Part shown: positions 54,412-63,833 of the stretch, in pieces | Layout: the number at the start of each line of letters is the position of its first letter | Position numbering within the stretch: the first letter of the stretch is position 1 | Assembly (NCBI GenBank): GCA_021773075.1 | Contig: JAJFKT010000010.1 | Location: forward strand, 1-64,000 | Source of the DNA: Woeseiaceae bacterium | Lineage (GTDB): Bacteria > Pseudomonadota > Gammaproteobacteria > Steroidobacterales > Woeseiaceae | Direction: 5' to 3' | Length of the DNA stretch: 64,000 nucleotides | Notes under the pieces: model-generated | What the model saw: the letters and a program-made list of their open reading frames with translations, nothing else | Told to the model about the DNA's origin: nothing | The model's database searches: none | Program-made: the position numbers and the translations under genes

Positions 54412-56331
54412 GTGAAATCCCTGACTGACTTCTTCGGCGACCAAAGCCCCCTCAAAGACCTGTTACCCGGCTTTCAGCCACGTGCGGGGCAGGGCTGGAT
54501 GGCCGAAGCGGTCGCGGAGGCTATCGCCAATTCGGGCAAGCTGGTCGTTGAAGCCGGCACGGGCACTGGCAAGACTTTCGCTTACCTGATTCCAGCGTTG
54601 TTGAGCGGCCGTAAGACCATAATCAGCACCGGTACAAAGGCATTACAGGACCAGCTATATCATCGCGACCTGCCGTTAGTCGGCAAGGCGATCGGCAGGC
54701 CCGTCTCTACTGCACTCCTTAAGGGCCGCGCCAATTATCTCTGCCCACAACGGCTTGACCAGGTGACTGACGCTGCTTCGGCATTGCGCGATGACCTTCA
54801 CGATATTAATGAGTGGCGTTACCGAACGACCAGTGGTGATAAAGCAGAGTTAATCGAAGTACCCGAGGATTCCCCGGCCTGGCCGCTGGTGACATCGACA
54901 GCCGATAACTGTTTGGGCCAGAAATGTCCCGAATATTCAAAGTGTTATGTCGTCAAAGCACGAAAGGCTGCGCAAGAGGCTGACCTTGTTGTGGTCAATC
55001 ACCATCTGCTGCTGGCTGATCTGGCGATGAAGGAAGAAGGCTTTGTTGAATTTCTGCCGGGGGCGGAAGCCATCATTCTCGACGAGGCCCATCAGATCCC
55101 CGATCTGGCGGTGCAATTCTTCGGCGTTTCATTGAGTAGTCGGGAAATTGAGCGACTGATTGACGAAACACGTGTGGCGACGTTGCCGTACTCGCAGCCG
55201 GAGCTCATACGTCGAATCGATGCTTTGCAGACTGCGATCCGAAATGTACGGGCTGAAGCGCCACGCAGCGAAGGGCGCCATGAGCTCGGCGAAGTAATGA
55301 CCGAACTTCGCGAGCCACTCGATGTTTTGGCGCACACCCTACGCGACGTTCAAATCGCGATTGCTGAGATGGGTGATGCATCGATTGAGCTGGAGAAAAT
55401 TCATGAGCAACTCCTTGGTCTAACGGAGCGCTTGGCTATCCTTACAAACAATGACTCCTGGGATGGTCTGCGCTGGCTTGAGATTCACTCGCGGAGTCTG
55501 CGTTTGCACCTCACGCCCCTCGATGTTTCTGCAAAGCTTAACGGCCTGATCGACAACGGTTTTCAGTCATGGATATTTACCTCTGCGACGCTGGCGGTGG
55601 GGGAGGATTTCACCCATTTTGCTTCGCGGATGGGTTTAGCCGGCGTTGCAGGACTGTCGTTTCCAAGTCCTTTTTCGCTCGAGCAGAACGGTCTTATCTA
55701 TTTGCCGCAAGACTTGCCGCAGCCGTCTGACCCGGGTCATACAGACGCGATGCTGGAGGCGGTCACGCCGCTGCTTGATTTCACGACTGGCGGGATGTTC
55801 TGCCTGTTTACGAGCCACCGGGCGCTTAACAATTCGAAAAAGTGGTTCAAGAGCAATAAGTCGGTCCTCGGTGGCCGGACGCTAATAGCGCAGGGTGATG
55901 CGCCGCGCGACGACTTGTTGCGCCGCTTTCGACAAATCGGCGATGCCGTTTTGCTCGGTACCGGTAGTTTCTGGGAAGGCGTTGATGTTCGCGGGCCCGC
56001 GTTGAGTATCGTCGCGATTGACAAGCTGCCGTTCGCGTCGCCAGCCGATCCGTTGATAATGGCGCGACTGGAATTTCTACGTCGACAAGGTGCGAACGGT
56101 TTCATGGACCACCAGTTGCCGCTGGCCGCGCTATCGTTGAAGCAGGGTGCGGGCCGTTTACTACGCGACCAAACCGACTACGGTGTCGTCGTTTTGTGCG
56201 ATCCACGCATCACCGGAAAGCGCTACGGAAAGATGTTTTTGGAATGCCTGCAGCCGATGCCCTCGACTTCGGCATTGAACGAAGTATCCAGTTTCCTCGC
56301 CGCGCATGAGCGCAAGGGACGAGTTGCGTGA
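54412..56331 (+). CDS. yoaA: DinG-family ATP-dependent helicase (YoaA-like)
   Basis: 639 residues from a GTG. Walker A is EAGTGTGKTFAYLIP, the four FeS Cys are in NYLCPQ, CLGQKCPEYSKC, and DEAH box ILDEAHQIPD; helicase motif VI is QGAGRLLR. The XPD-like FeS helicases unwind DNA in repair. The stop overlaps the tsaB GTG. Confidence 0.9.
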   Translation: MKSLTDFFGDQSPLKDLLPGFQPRAGQGWMAEAVAEAIANSGKLVVEAGTGTGKTFAYLIPALLSGRKTIISTGTKALQDQLYHRDLPLVGKAIGRPVSTALLKGRANYLCPQRLDQVTDAASALRDDLHDINEWRYRTTSGDKAELIEVPEDSPAWPLVTSTADNCLGQKCPEYSKCYVVKARKAAQEADLVVVNHHLLLADLAMKEEGFVEFLPGAEAIILDEAHQIPDLAVQFFGVSLSSREIERLIDETRVATLPYSQPELIRRIDALQTAIRNVRAEAPRSEGRHELGEVMTELREPLDVLAHTLRDVQIAIAEMGDASIELEKIHEQLLGLTERLAILTNNDSWDGLRWLEIHSRSLRLHLTPLDVSAKLNGLIDNGFQSWIFTSATLAVGEDFTHFASRMGLAGVAGLSFPSPFSLEQNGLIYLPQDLPQPSDPGHTDAMLEAVTPLLDFTTGGMFCLFTSHRALNNSKKWFKSNKSVLGGRTLIAQGDAPRDDLLRRFRQIGDAVLLGTGSFWEGVDVRGPALSIVAIDKLPFASPADPLIMARLEFLRRQGANGFMDHQLPLAALSLKQGAGRLLRDQTDYGVVVLCDPRITGKRYGKMFLECLQPMPSTSALNEVSSFLAAHERKGRVA

Positions 56332-57014
56332 ACTTGCTGGCGATCGATACCTCCTCGATCGCATGTACGGTCGCGATCCAGGTTGACGGCACTTTGCTTG
56401 AGCGCCACGAGGAGCGACCACGCGAGCACACCCAACTGTTGATGCCCATGCTTAAGGATGGGCTGCGTGAAGCCGGCGCCGAACTGTCGGACCTCGACGC
56501 CATTGTATTGGGAAATGGCCCCGGCTCGTTCATCGGCATGCGGATCGCTGCCTCTGTATCTCAAGGCCTCGCCCATGGCGCGGGACTGAAAATTATACCG
56601 GTTTCGTCGCTGGCGGCCGTAGCCGCGGAAGTTTTCGCGAGCAGCGACGCCACTAAGGTCGCTGTGGCCCAAGATGCGCATATGAACGAAGTCTATCTGG
56701 GTCTATTTGCTCGGGGGAACGACGAAAAGCCGATGCCGCTGATTCCAGAAAGGCTGCATGGACAAGAAGTCATCTCTGAGTTCAGTGGGGAGAGCAACAC
56801 TTTACGCATCTCCGCGGGGCAGGGATGGCAGCGGTATCCGGAACTATGGGCGGTCAACGAACCTTGTTTCTCCGCAAGTTCTGGAATTCTGTATCCGCGC
56901 GCGAAGTATCTATTGGCTTTGGCTGACCTGGGGGAGGCTGTTCATCCCAAAGACATAGAGCCAGCGTATCTGCGGCAGAAGGTCGCGGAAAAGCCGGCGG
57001 CGTCCATACCGTAA
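56328..57014 (+). CDS. tsaB: tRNA t6A synthesis protein TsaB
   Basis: 228 residues; ASKHA start LLAIDTSSIACTVAI, ARNGPGSFIGMRIAASVSQG-like loop (GNGPGSFIGMRI). Partners TsaD for threonylcarbamoyl-A37. GTG overlaps the helicase stop; yoaA and tsaB are adjacent in many gammaproteobacteria. Confidence 0.92.
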   Translation: MNLLAIDTSSIACTVAIQVDGTLLERHEERPREHTQLLMPMLKDGLREAGAELSDLDAIVLGNGPGSFIGMRIAASVSQGLAHGAGLKIIPVSSLAAVAAEVFASSDATKVAVAQDAHMNEVYLGLFARGNDEKPMPLIPERLHGQEVISEFSGESNTLRISAGQGWQRYPELWAVNEPCFSASSGILYPRAKYLLALADLGEAVHPKDIEPAYLRQKVAEKPAASIP

Positions 57015-57027
57015 CAGTCCTGTAATA
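57010..57027 (+). promoter_or_regulatory. Candidate Pho box before phoB
   Basis: CGTAACAGTCC-TGTAATATTGG shows two TGTAAY-type half-sites 11 bases apart, the PhoB box pattern. It starts inside the tsaB end and lies 54 bases before the phoB GTG, consistent with autoregulation. Confidence 0.6.
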
Positions 57028-57080
57028 TTGGGCTGTTGAAATACGTGGCGGCACAGAATCAACGGGACTGCAGAATAATC

Positions 57081-57776
57081 GTGACCACGAAAAAAATACT
57101 TGTTGTCGAAGACGAAATGGCGATTCGGGAAATGATCGTGTTTCATCTGACGCGCGCAGGATTTGAGACCTTTGAAGCCGAGGACTGCAAGACCGCACGC
57201 GCGATATTGGTGGATCGTCAGCCCGATCTCGCGTTGATCGACTGGATGTTGCCGGATATGAGTGGCCTGGAATTAACGCGAATGTTAAAGCGTGACAAAG
57301 CTTTCGACGACCTGGCGATCATCATGCTAACGGCACGTGCTGAGGAACGGGACAAAATATCGGGGCTCGACGGTGGTGCGGACGACTACGTAACGAAACC
57401 GTTTTCGCCACGGGAGCTGGTTTCTCGAATTCAAGCAGTGTTGCGGCGCTCGCAGGGTGATGGAGACGAATTACTGTCGGCAGGAGTTTTGCAGCTCGAT
57501 GCTGCAGGACATCGCGTATCTGCCGCGGGAAATAAGGTAAAACTCGGCCCGACCGAGTACCGTCTCCTCGAATTTCTAATGACCCACCCTGACCGCGTAT
57601 ACGCTCGGCCGCAATTGCTGGACCGCGTCTGGGGTGCCAACGTTTACGTTGAGGAGCGGACCGTCGATGTACACGTACGGCGGCTTCGAAAATCCTTGTC
57701 TGATGCCGGGGCAGATGAGTACATTCAAACCGTGCGCGGTGCTGGCTACCGCTTTTCCGTTCGAGGTGTTGGGTAG
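57081..57776 (+). CDS. phoB: Phosphate response regulator PhoB
   Basis: 231 residues from the GTG at 57081; 15 earlier codons are open but not PhoB-like. Receiver: VVEDEMAIREM, phospho-Asp in LIDWMLPDM, Lys in TKPFSPREL. C-terminal winged helix: RTVDVHVRRLRKSL and GAGYRF. Activates phosphate genes, including the boxes seen at 59074 and 62697. phoR starts on the next base. Confidence 0.95.
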   Translation: MTTKKILVVEDEMAIREMIVFHLTRAGFETFEAEDCKTARAILVDRQPDLALIDWMLPDMSGLELTRMLKRDKAFDDLAIIMLTARAEERDKISGLDGGADDYVTKPFSPRELVSRIQAVLRRSQGDGDELLSAGVLQLDAAGHRVSAAGNKVKLGPTEYRLLEFLMTHPDRVYARPQLLDRVWGANVYVEERTVDVHVRRLRKSLSDAGADEYIQTVRGAGYRFSVRGVG

Positions 57777-59081
57777 GTGTCTGAGCCTGCAAGGAAGTTT
57801 CTAATCGGAGTGTTGCTGCTTCTTGGTGCGGGTGGACTGGTGGGCTGGTTCTATGGGCATGCCGCTTGGGGGCTTCTGGCTGCCGCCATGCTCGCGCTGC
57901 TGTGGCAAGTTCGACAGCTGCTTAATTTCGAACGCGCACTGCGTACAGATGATTTTATCGACTTTCGCACTGGCGAGGGGATCTGGGAACAGATTTTTTC
58001 GCGCGTTCGATTCGAAAAAGATCAGCGCTTGCGCTACAAGACGGCTTATCGGCAACTGCTTAAGGAGTTTCGAAAGTCGACCAACGCAATGCCTGATGGT
58101 GCTGTGATTCTTGATGCGAGCAACGAGATAGTCACGTGCAACCGCGCGGCCAAGGCTCTGGTCGGACTGAAAAGAAAGAAGGACAAAGGTCAACGCATTG
58201 ACAACATGCTGCGTGATCCGGAAATTTCTGCTCTGGTCAATAGCAACGACTTCGACGGTGATGTGGAAATTGAGTCACCTATTAACCACGATCAGTGTTT
58301 GAATTTTCGCGTGGTTCCCTACGGTGCAGAACAGAAATTACTGCTAATTCGCGACGTAACTGAACGATTCAGATTGAGTAAAATGCGTCGCGATTTCGTA
58401 ACGAACGCGTCGCACGAATTGCGTTCACCGCTAACGGTAATCAATGGTTATCTGGATACCCTGGCTGAGGATGCGGAGGTGCCGGCAGTATGGAAGAAGC
58501 CGCTGTCGCAGATGCGTAATCAGGGGATGCGAATGAGCCAGATCCTGAACGAAATGCTGGAATTGTCGCGACTGGAAAGTTCGGGGCCAGCAGGGATTGA
58601 GCAGTCTGTCGACATTGCGGACTTGCTGCGACGAATAAGTGATGATTTTGTGCGGCCCGAGGCGGCAGCTGAGATCGTTATCGTTACCGAGACCGATGCC
58701 AGTCTTCTGGGTATTCGGACTGAGATCGAGTCAGTCGTTAGCAACTTGTTATCCAACGCAATTCGTCACACCTCAGTCGACGGGACAATTACCATGTTCT
58801 GGAGATCGTTACCAGAGGGCGCTGAATTGATCGTCTCCGATACCGGTGTTGGCATAGCAGCTGAGGACATTCCGAGATTGACGGAGCGATTCTTTCGCGC
58901 CGATCGTGGTAGGAGTCGCGACGAAGGTGGCATCGGTTTGGGCTTGGCTATCGTCAAGCATGTACTGGCACGACACAATGCCGAACTGGTGGTGTCCAGT
59001 GAGCCAGATAGTGGTAGCGAATTTGCCTGCAGGTTCCCGGCTGAGCGGCTTGTCGGCCAAGAGTCCTCACAAATGTCATAA
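57777..59081 (+). CDS. phoR: Phosphate sensor kinase PhoR
   Basis: 434 residues from a GTG right after the phoB stop. Two short membrane helices (about 8-45), PAS domain (95-190), His box NASHELRSPLTVINGY, Asn box, DTGVGIAAEDIPRL and GIGLGLAIVKH. The end of the gene overlaps a Pho box. Confidence 0.95.
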   Translation: MSEPARKFLIGVLLLLGAGGLVGWFYGHAAWGLLAAAMLALLWQVRQLLNFERALRTDDFIDFRTGEGIWEQIFSRVRFEKDQRLRYKTAYRQLLKEFRKSTNAMPDGAVILDASNEIVTCNRAAKALVGLKRKKDKGQRIDNMLRDPEISALVNSNDFDGDVEIESPINHDQCLNFRVVPYGAEQKLLLIRDVTERFRLSKMRRDFVTNASHELRSPLTVINGYLDTLAEDAEVPAVWKKPLSQMRNQGMRMSQILNEMLELSRLESSGPAGIEQSVDIADLLRRISDDFVRPEAAAEIVIVTETDASLLGIRTEIESVVSNLLSNAIRHTSVDGTITMFWRSLPEGAELIVSDTGVGIAAEDIPRLTERFFRADRGRSRDEGGIGLGLAIVKHVLARHNAELVVSSEPDSGSEFACRFPAERLVGQESSQMS

Positions 59082-59090
59082 AACTGCAAC
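59074..59090 (+). promoter_or_regulatory. Pho box before the porin gene
   Basis: TGTCATAAAACTGCAAC fits the PhoB box consensus closely. It overlaps the phoR stop (59079-59081), and the porin ATG lies 80 bases downstream. Confidence 0.72.
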
Positions 59091-59170
59091 AAAGCCGTAA
59101 TATAAGGGCAACACGACGCGGCTATCTTGCGGTTTTAAATATTGGCATTTGAAGAAGGGAAAGTATTTCA

Positions 59171-60253
59171 ATGAAGGCACTACCAATCGCAATATTGCTG
59201 TCTGTATCAACATTATTGCTTGGGCAATCAGCCCTGGCTACGGACGAAACCTGGGTCGATCGAATCGACTTTAAGGGCGACTTCCGACTTCGCTACGAAG
59301 GCATCGATGAGCAGTTTGAGGAGAATCGAAATCGCATGCGATTTCGGGCTCGATTCGGATTCACTGCGGAGCTCAGCGATGATGTAAATGTCATTTTGCA
59401 GCTGGCGTCAGGTGGCGATAATCCTGTTTCGACGAACCAGAGTTTTGATGATGGCTTCTCAACGAAGGACATTAGACTGGACCTTGCATACGTCGACTGG
59501 AAGGTGAACGACGTGTTATCAATAAACGCAGGCAAGATGAAAAACCCGCTGTTCCGCGCGGGCAAGGCACCGCTAATCTGGGATGGTGATTTGAATCCCG
59601 AGGGTTTTGCCGCCACGTTTAGCTCCGGCATGCTGTTTGGTACGATCGCTGGGTTTTCGGCCGAAGAACGTAGTTCTGCTGACGATTCACTGTTGTACGC
59701 CGTGCAAAGTGGGGTGAAATTTCCAGTCGGTGATGCCGCCAAGCTGACAGCGGGAATTGGCTATTTTGCTTATACCGACACTATCGGTAATGCGCCTTTT
59801 TTCAACGGCAGGTCAAAGGGCAATTCCGTCGATCTGAACGGCGACTACATTTTTGACTACAAAAACACTGAAGTATTTGCACAATTTGATACCAAGCTTA
59901 ATGATTGGGCGCTGCAGGTATTTGCTCAGTACACGCAAAACAACGAAGTAAGCGGACAAGATGCTGCCTATGCGTTTGGCGCCAAGATGGGCTCTGCGAA
60001 GAAAAAGGGCGACATGGAGTTTGCGTGGATTTACGAGGACATTGAAGCGGATGTGGTTATTGCTACGTTTAATGACTCCGACTTTGCCGGCGGCGGCACG
60101 GATGCAAAGGGCCACATCTTGAAGGCGAAGTACGGCTTCTCAGACAAGATTTTCGTGAGCGGAACGTTTTTCGTCAATGACAAAGACCGATTTCAGGACG
60201 TAGAGCATGACTACAATCGAGTTCAGATAGATCTGGAATTCAAATTCAACTGA
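59171..60253 (+). CDS. Outer-membrane porin, probably phosphate-regulated
   Basis: 360 residues; signal peptide 1-23 (ends SALA). Alternating beta-strand pattern with IDFKGDFRLRYEGID, LQLASGGDNP and a terminal aromatic ending FKFN. A putative porin of the Porin_5/OprP-like group. The Pho box suggests phosphate or phosphate-limitation uptake. Nine bases before phoU. Confidence 0.8.
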   Translation: MKALPIAILLSVSTLLLGQSALATDETWVDRIDFKGDFRLRYEGIDEQFEENRNRMRFRARFGFTAELSDDVNVILQLASGGDNPVSTNQSFDDGFSTKDIRLDLAYVDWKVNDVLSINAGKMKNPLFRAGKAPLIWDGDLNPEGFAATFSSGMLFGTIAGFSAEERSSADDSLLYAVQSGVKFPVGDAAKLTAGIGYFAYTDTIGNAPFFNGRSKGNSVDLNGDYIFDYKNTEVFAQFDTKLNDWALQVFAQYTQNNEVSGQDAAYAFGAKMGSAKKKGDMEFAWIYEDIEADVVIATFNDSDFAGGGTDAKGHILKAKYGFSDKIFVSGTFFVNDKDRFQDVEHDYNRVQIDLEFKFN

Positions 60254-60262
60254 GGCTGCACT

Positions 60263-60976
60263 ATGGAAGCATCTGACCTGACTGATCATATTTCGAAGCG
60301 CTTCAATAAGGACATTGAAGACCTTAGGAACATGGTGCTTGCCATGGGAGGACTGGTCGAGTCTCAATTGTCGTTGGCGATCACTGCCGTTGTTACAGGA
60401 GACAGCGAGTTAGGGCTGAAAGTTGCCAATGATGACTACAAAGTCAATAACCTCGAGGTCAGTATCGACGAAGAATGCGGGCAAATTTTGGCGATGCGCG
60501 CGCCTGCTGCGGGTGACCTCAGGTTGATCGTTGCGATAATCAAGACAATTACCGACTTGGAGCGCATTGGCGATGAGGCCGAAAAGATCGGCTACCTCGC
60601 CTCGAAGCTGGCTGGCATGGACCGACCCGCTGACGCATACCGTGAATTGAAAACTCTAGGCACGCATGTTTCACACATGGTCCGGGATGCGATGAACGCA
60701 TTCGCTCGTCTCGACGTTGATGAAGCATTTAAGGTCGTGCGCGAGGATGAGCGTGTAGACGAAGAGTACGAAGCGATTCAGCGCCAGTGTATTACGTTCA
60801 TGATGGAAGATCCCCGTACGATCAAACGAGTGATGAATGTGACCTGGATGGCTCGTTCGCTTGAACGCATCGGGGACCACGCCAAGAATATTTGCGAGTA
60901 CGTTATCTATATGGTGCGCGGCAGGGATGTGCGTCATACTGGAATTTCCGACGCATCTGAAATTCCGAACGACTGA
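60263..60976 (+). CDS. phoU: Phosphate system regulator PhoU
   Basis: 237 residues, two PhoU helical repeats with the metal motifs ERIGDEAEKIG (near 93) and ERIGDHAKNICE (near 197). Keeps PhoR inactive at high phosphate, together with PstSCAB. It lies apart from pst, with dsbB and dapE between them. Confidence 0.94.
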   Translation: MEASDLTDHISKRFNKDIEDLRNMVLAMGGLVESQLSLAITAVVTGDSELGLKVANDDYKVNNLEVSIDEECGQILAMRAPAAGDLRLIVAIIKTITDLERIGDEAEKIGYLASKLAGMDRPADAYRELKTLGTHVSHMVRDAMNAFARLDVDEAFKVVREDERVDEEYEAIQRQCITFMMEDPRTIKRVMNVTWMARSLERIGDHAKNICEYVIYMVRGRDVRHTGISDASEIPND

Positions 60977-60983
60977 CAACGCC

Positions 60984-61472
60984 ATGACATTACCGAACAA
61001 ACGAATCCTGAGCCTCGCAGGAGCGCTGGCCTGTGCTGGCATGATGGGCTTCGCCCTCTACGCGCAACACGTCTTGCTTCTTGACCCTTGTCCACTATGT
61101 ATTTTGCAACGCATCGCTACCATTTTGATGGGCGCTCTGTTTCTGATTGCGGCCTTGCACGATCCGGGGACATCAGGTTCCCGAATCTACGCGGGTTTTC
61201 TCGCAGCATTTGCTTTAGCTGGCGCCGCTGTCGCGGCCTGGCACGTGCGTTTGCAGAATCTTCCACCGGACGAGGTGCCTTCTTGCGGGCCTGGCCTGGA
61301 ATACATGGTTGATAATTTTCCGTTGCGCGATGCGCTGGGCATGATCTTTAAAGGCTCGGGTGAATGCGCCGAGGTTGCCTGGCGCTTGCTGGGCCTCTCA
61401 ATGCCGACCTGGGTGATAATCGGCCTGGGCGGGCTAGGTATAGCTGGCGTCTGGAATTTTCTACGCCGCTAA
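60984..61472 (+). CDS. dsbB: Disulfide bond formation protein DsbB
   Basis: 162 residues from the ATG at 60984; the earlier open start lies inside phoU. Four membrane helices, DPCPLCILQR (first redox Cys pair) and CGP with GECA (second pair). Reoxidises DsbA with quinone. Its end overlaps the dapE stop by four bases. Confidence 0.93.
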   Translation: MTLPNKRILSLAGALACAGMMGFALYAQHVLLLDPCPLCILQRIATILMGALFLIAALHDPGTSGSRIYAGFLAAFALAGAAVAAWHVRLQNLPPDEVPSCGPGLEYMVDNFPLRDALGMIFKGSGECAEVAWRLLGLSMPTWVIIGLGGLGIAGVWNFLRR

Positions 61473-62608
61473 AGCAATAGCTCAATTAACCGCCGATACA
61501 TACTCGTTAGCTGAACTACATCAGCGACGCGAACATGCTCATCAATCTTATGAATCGAAGCATTTACGGGTCCGAGTTCAACAACATCGGTTCCAGCTGG
61601 CGAAATGAAACGACCGTCGGAGGTTCCGCCGCCGGTTGACAACTCGGGAGCGTTGCCAACGTGCTCGGTCACCGATTGAACGACAGCGTTGATCAATGTT
61701 CCTGGTTCCGTCAAGAATGGTTCGCCTGATAAATGCCAGTTTAGCTCATAGTCAATGTCGTGAGCGTCGAAGACTTCGTGAACCCTCTTCTTCAAGGACG
61801 CGTGGTTCCACTCGGTGGAGTAACGAAAATTAAAACGAGCCGTCAATTCCGCTGGTGTGACGTTTGGCGCCCCTATACCACTTTCGATATCAACGACCTG
61901 AAAGCTGGTCGGTGGAAAAAACTCGTTGCCTGCGTCCCACTCGATTTCGTGCAGTTCAGCGAGTACGGGAGAAAAGCGGCGGATCGGATTATCAGCGAGT
62001 TGTGGATAAGCGACATGTCCTTGCACGCCGTTCACGGTCAGCATACCGCTCAACGACCCACGTCGACCGATGCGAACGAGATCGCCAAGCGACTTTTCGC
62101 TTGACGGTTCGCCAATAACACACCAGTCGATTTTTTCGTCACGAGCCATCAACGTTTCCATGACCTTCAGAGTGCCATCACGCGCACGGCCTTCTTCATC
62201 ACTTGTAATCAGCAGTGCAATGCTACCTTTGTGTTCGGAGTTCTCGGCCAGAAACTGCTCGATCGCGACGGTCATGGCGGCAAGTCCGCTTTTCATATCC
62301 GCGGCGCCACGTCCATACAGGAGTTCTCCGCTGAACGCAGGTTCGAATGGATCAGTGCTCCAATCTGATACGTCGCCCGGGGGTACGACGTCGGTGTGTC
62401 CTGCGAAACAGAGAAGCGGTGATTCCGTACCACGGCGTGCCCAAAGGTTTCTGACCTCGCCGAAGATCATGGTCTCAGCTTTGAAACCCAACACCTCCAA
62501 CCTGTCGATTAGCAGCTGCTGGCAACCGGCATCGTCTGGAGTAATTGAGGCGCGTCGAATCAAGTCGCAAAGTAATTCGATTTCAGGCTGTGCGAGGTCA
62601 TCGATCAT
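61469..62608 (-). CDS. dapE: Succinyl-diaminopimelate desuccinylase
   Basis: 379 residues. Zinc ligands in FAGHTDVVPPGD and GRGAADMKSGLA, then SDEEG with the catalytic Glu and a late PVNASIHKIDEHV. Cleaves N-succinyl-LL-diaminopimelate on the lysine and cell-wall route. Convergent with dsbB. Confidence 0.93.
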   Translation of the reverse strand: MIDDLAQPEIELLCDLIRRASITPDDAGCQQLLIDRLEVLGFKAETMIFGEVRNLWARRGTESPLLCFAGHTDVVPPGDVSDWSTDPFEPAFSGELLYGRGAADMKSGLAAMTVAIEQFLAENSEHKGSIALLITSDEEGRARDGTLKVMETLMARDEKIDWCVIGEPSSEKSLGDLVRIGRRGSLSGMLTVNGVQGHVAYPQLADNPIRRFSPVLAELHEIEWDAGNEFFPPTSFQVVDIESGIGAPNVTPAELTARFNFRYSTEWNHASLKKRVHEVFDAHDIDYELNWHLSGEPFLTEPGTLINAVVQSVTEHVGNAPELSTGGGTSDGRFISPAGTDVVELGPVNASIHKIDEHVRVADVVQLTSMYRRLIELLL

Positions 62609-62696
62609 GAATTTCAGATATCCTGTAACGTATTGAAAAATAACGAAAAATGAGAATTATAGACATACTTTAAGCTGACCTGATATTGCGATCGTT

Positions 62697-62718
62697 TTGC
62701 AACAATTTGGTAACAATT
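62697..62718 (+). promoter_or_regulatory. Pho box before pstS
   Basis: TTGCAACAATT (62697-62707) is followed directly by TGGTAACAATT (62708-62718): two 11-base repeats, the exact PhoB box architecture. It lies 47 bases before the GTG of pstS. Confidence 0.78.
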
Positions 62719-62765
62719 CACCGCTAAGCTTTGCATCATTGATAAGCCAGTTGGAGATCACCAGA

Positions 62766-63833
62766 GTGAGTCCCATTCGTAAAGCCATAGCAACGTTGGG
62801 TGTCGTTTTTGCAGTACTGAGTTTCGCTGCACCATCCTATGCGCAATCAGGACGAGACTACGTCTATGTCGTCGGTTCGTCGACAGTTTATCCGTTTGCG
62901 ACGGTTGTAGCCGAGCGATTTGGCCGTCGCAGCGACTTCAAAACGCCGAAAATCGAATCGACCGGTTCTGGCGGTGGTCTGAAATTGTTCTGCGATGGTA
63001 TTGGCGTTGATTACCCTGATATCGCGAACTCATCCCGGGCTATCAAGAGTTCGGAGGTTGAGTCTTGTGCAAGTAACGGCGTAACCGACATCATCGAAGT
63101 CAAGATTGGCTACGATGGAATTGTGATCGCGAATGCGATTGCGGCACCCGCATTGACGATCTCGCGTGCCGATATCTTTCTGGCACTCGCCAAGGAAGTG
63201 CCGAGTGATTTTGAGGGCGTACTCGTCGCGAATCCTTATCGAACATGGGCTGATGTGAATCCGGAATTACCGGCTATCCGCATAGAAGTTCTTGGACCGC
63301 CGCCAACGTCGGGAACTCGAGATGCGTTCGTCGAGCTGGCAATGGAAGGCGGTTGCAAGTCGGTCGCCTGGATCAAGGCGCTAAAATCCAGCGACAAGAA
63401 TCGCTACAAGGCTATCTGCCATACGATCCGCGAAGACGGCGCGTTTGTCGAAGCGGGAGAAAACGACAATCTCATTGTGCAGAAACTTCAGGCTAATCCT
63501 GATGCATTCGGAATCTTCGGGTTTAGCTTTCTCGACCAGAATATGGAGAAGGTCAAAGGATCGAAAATTGACGATGTCGCCCCGTCATTCGATGCTATTG
63601 CGGACGGCAAATACCCTGTGTCGCGACCGCTGTATTTCTACGTTAAGAAAGCCCATGTCGATGTGATCTCTGGATTGCGCGGCTATCTTCGTGAGTTCAC
63701 GAGTGAACGTGCCTGGGGCGAGGAAGGCTATCTCTCCGAGCGCGGATTAGTTCCGATGCCTGATGTCGAGCGTCGTCAGGTTGCCGCCGATGTTCGCGAT
63801 CTCAATCCATTGAAGTTTGCTAAAGAGGAATAA
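62766..63833 (+). CDS. pstS: Phosphate-binding protein PstS
   Basis: About 355 residues from a GTG with ggag before it. Signal peptide 1-25 or so (PSYAQ), then VVGSSTVYPFATV, STGSGGG and SSRAIKSSE, which bind phosphate. Periplasmic. pstC begins on the next base. Confidence 0.94.
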   Translation: MSPIRKAIATLGVVFAVLSFAAPSYAQSGRDYVYVVGSSTVYPFATVVAERFGRRSDFKTPKIESTGSGGGLKLFCDGIGVDYPDIANSSRAIKSSEVESCASNGVTDIIEVKIGYDGIVIANAIAAPALTISRADIFLALAKEVPSDFEGVLVANPYRTWADVNPELPAIRIEVLGPPPTSGTRDAFVELAMEGGCKSVAWIKALKSSDKNRYKAICHTIREDGAFVEAGENDNLIVQKLQANPDAFGIFGFSFLDQNMEKVKGSKIDDVAPSFDAIADGKYPVSRPLYFYVKKAHVDVISGLRGYLREFTSERAWGEEGYLSERGLVPMPDVERRQVAADVRDLNPLKFAKEE

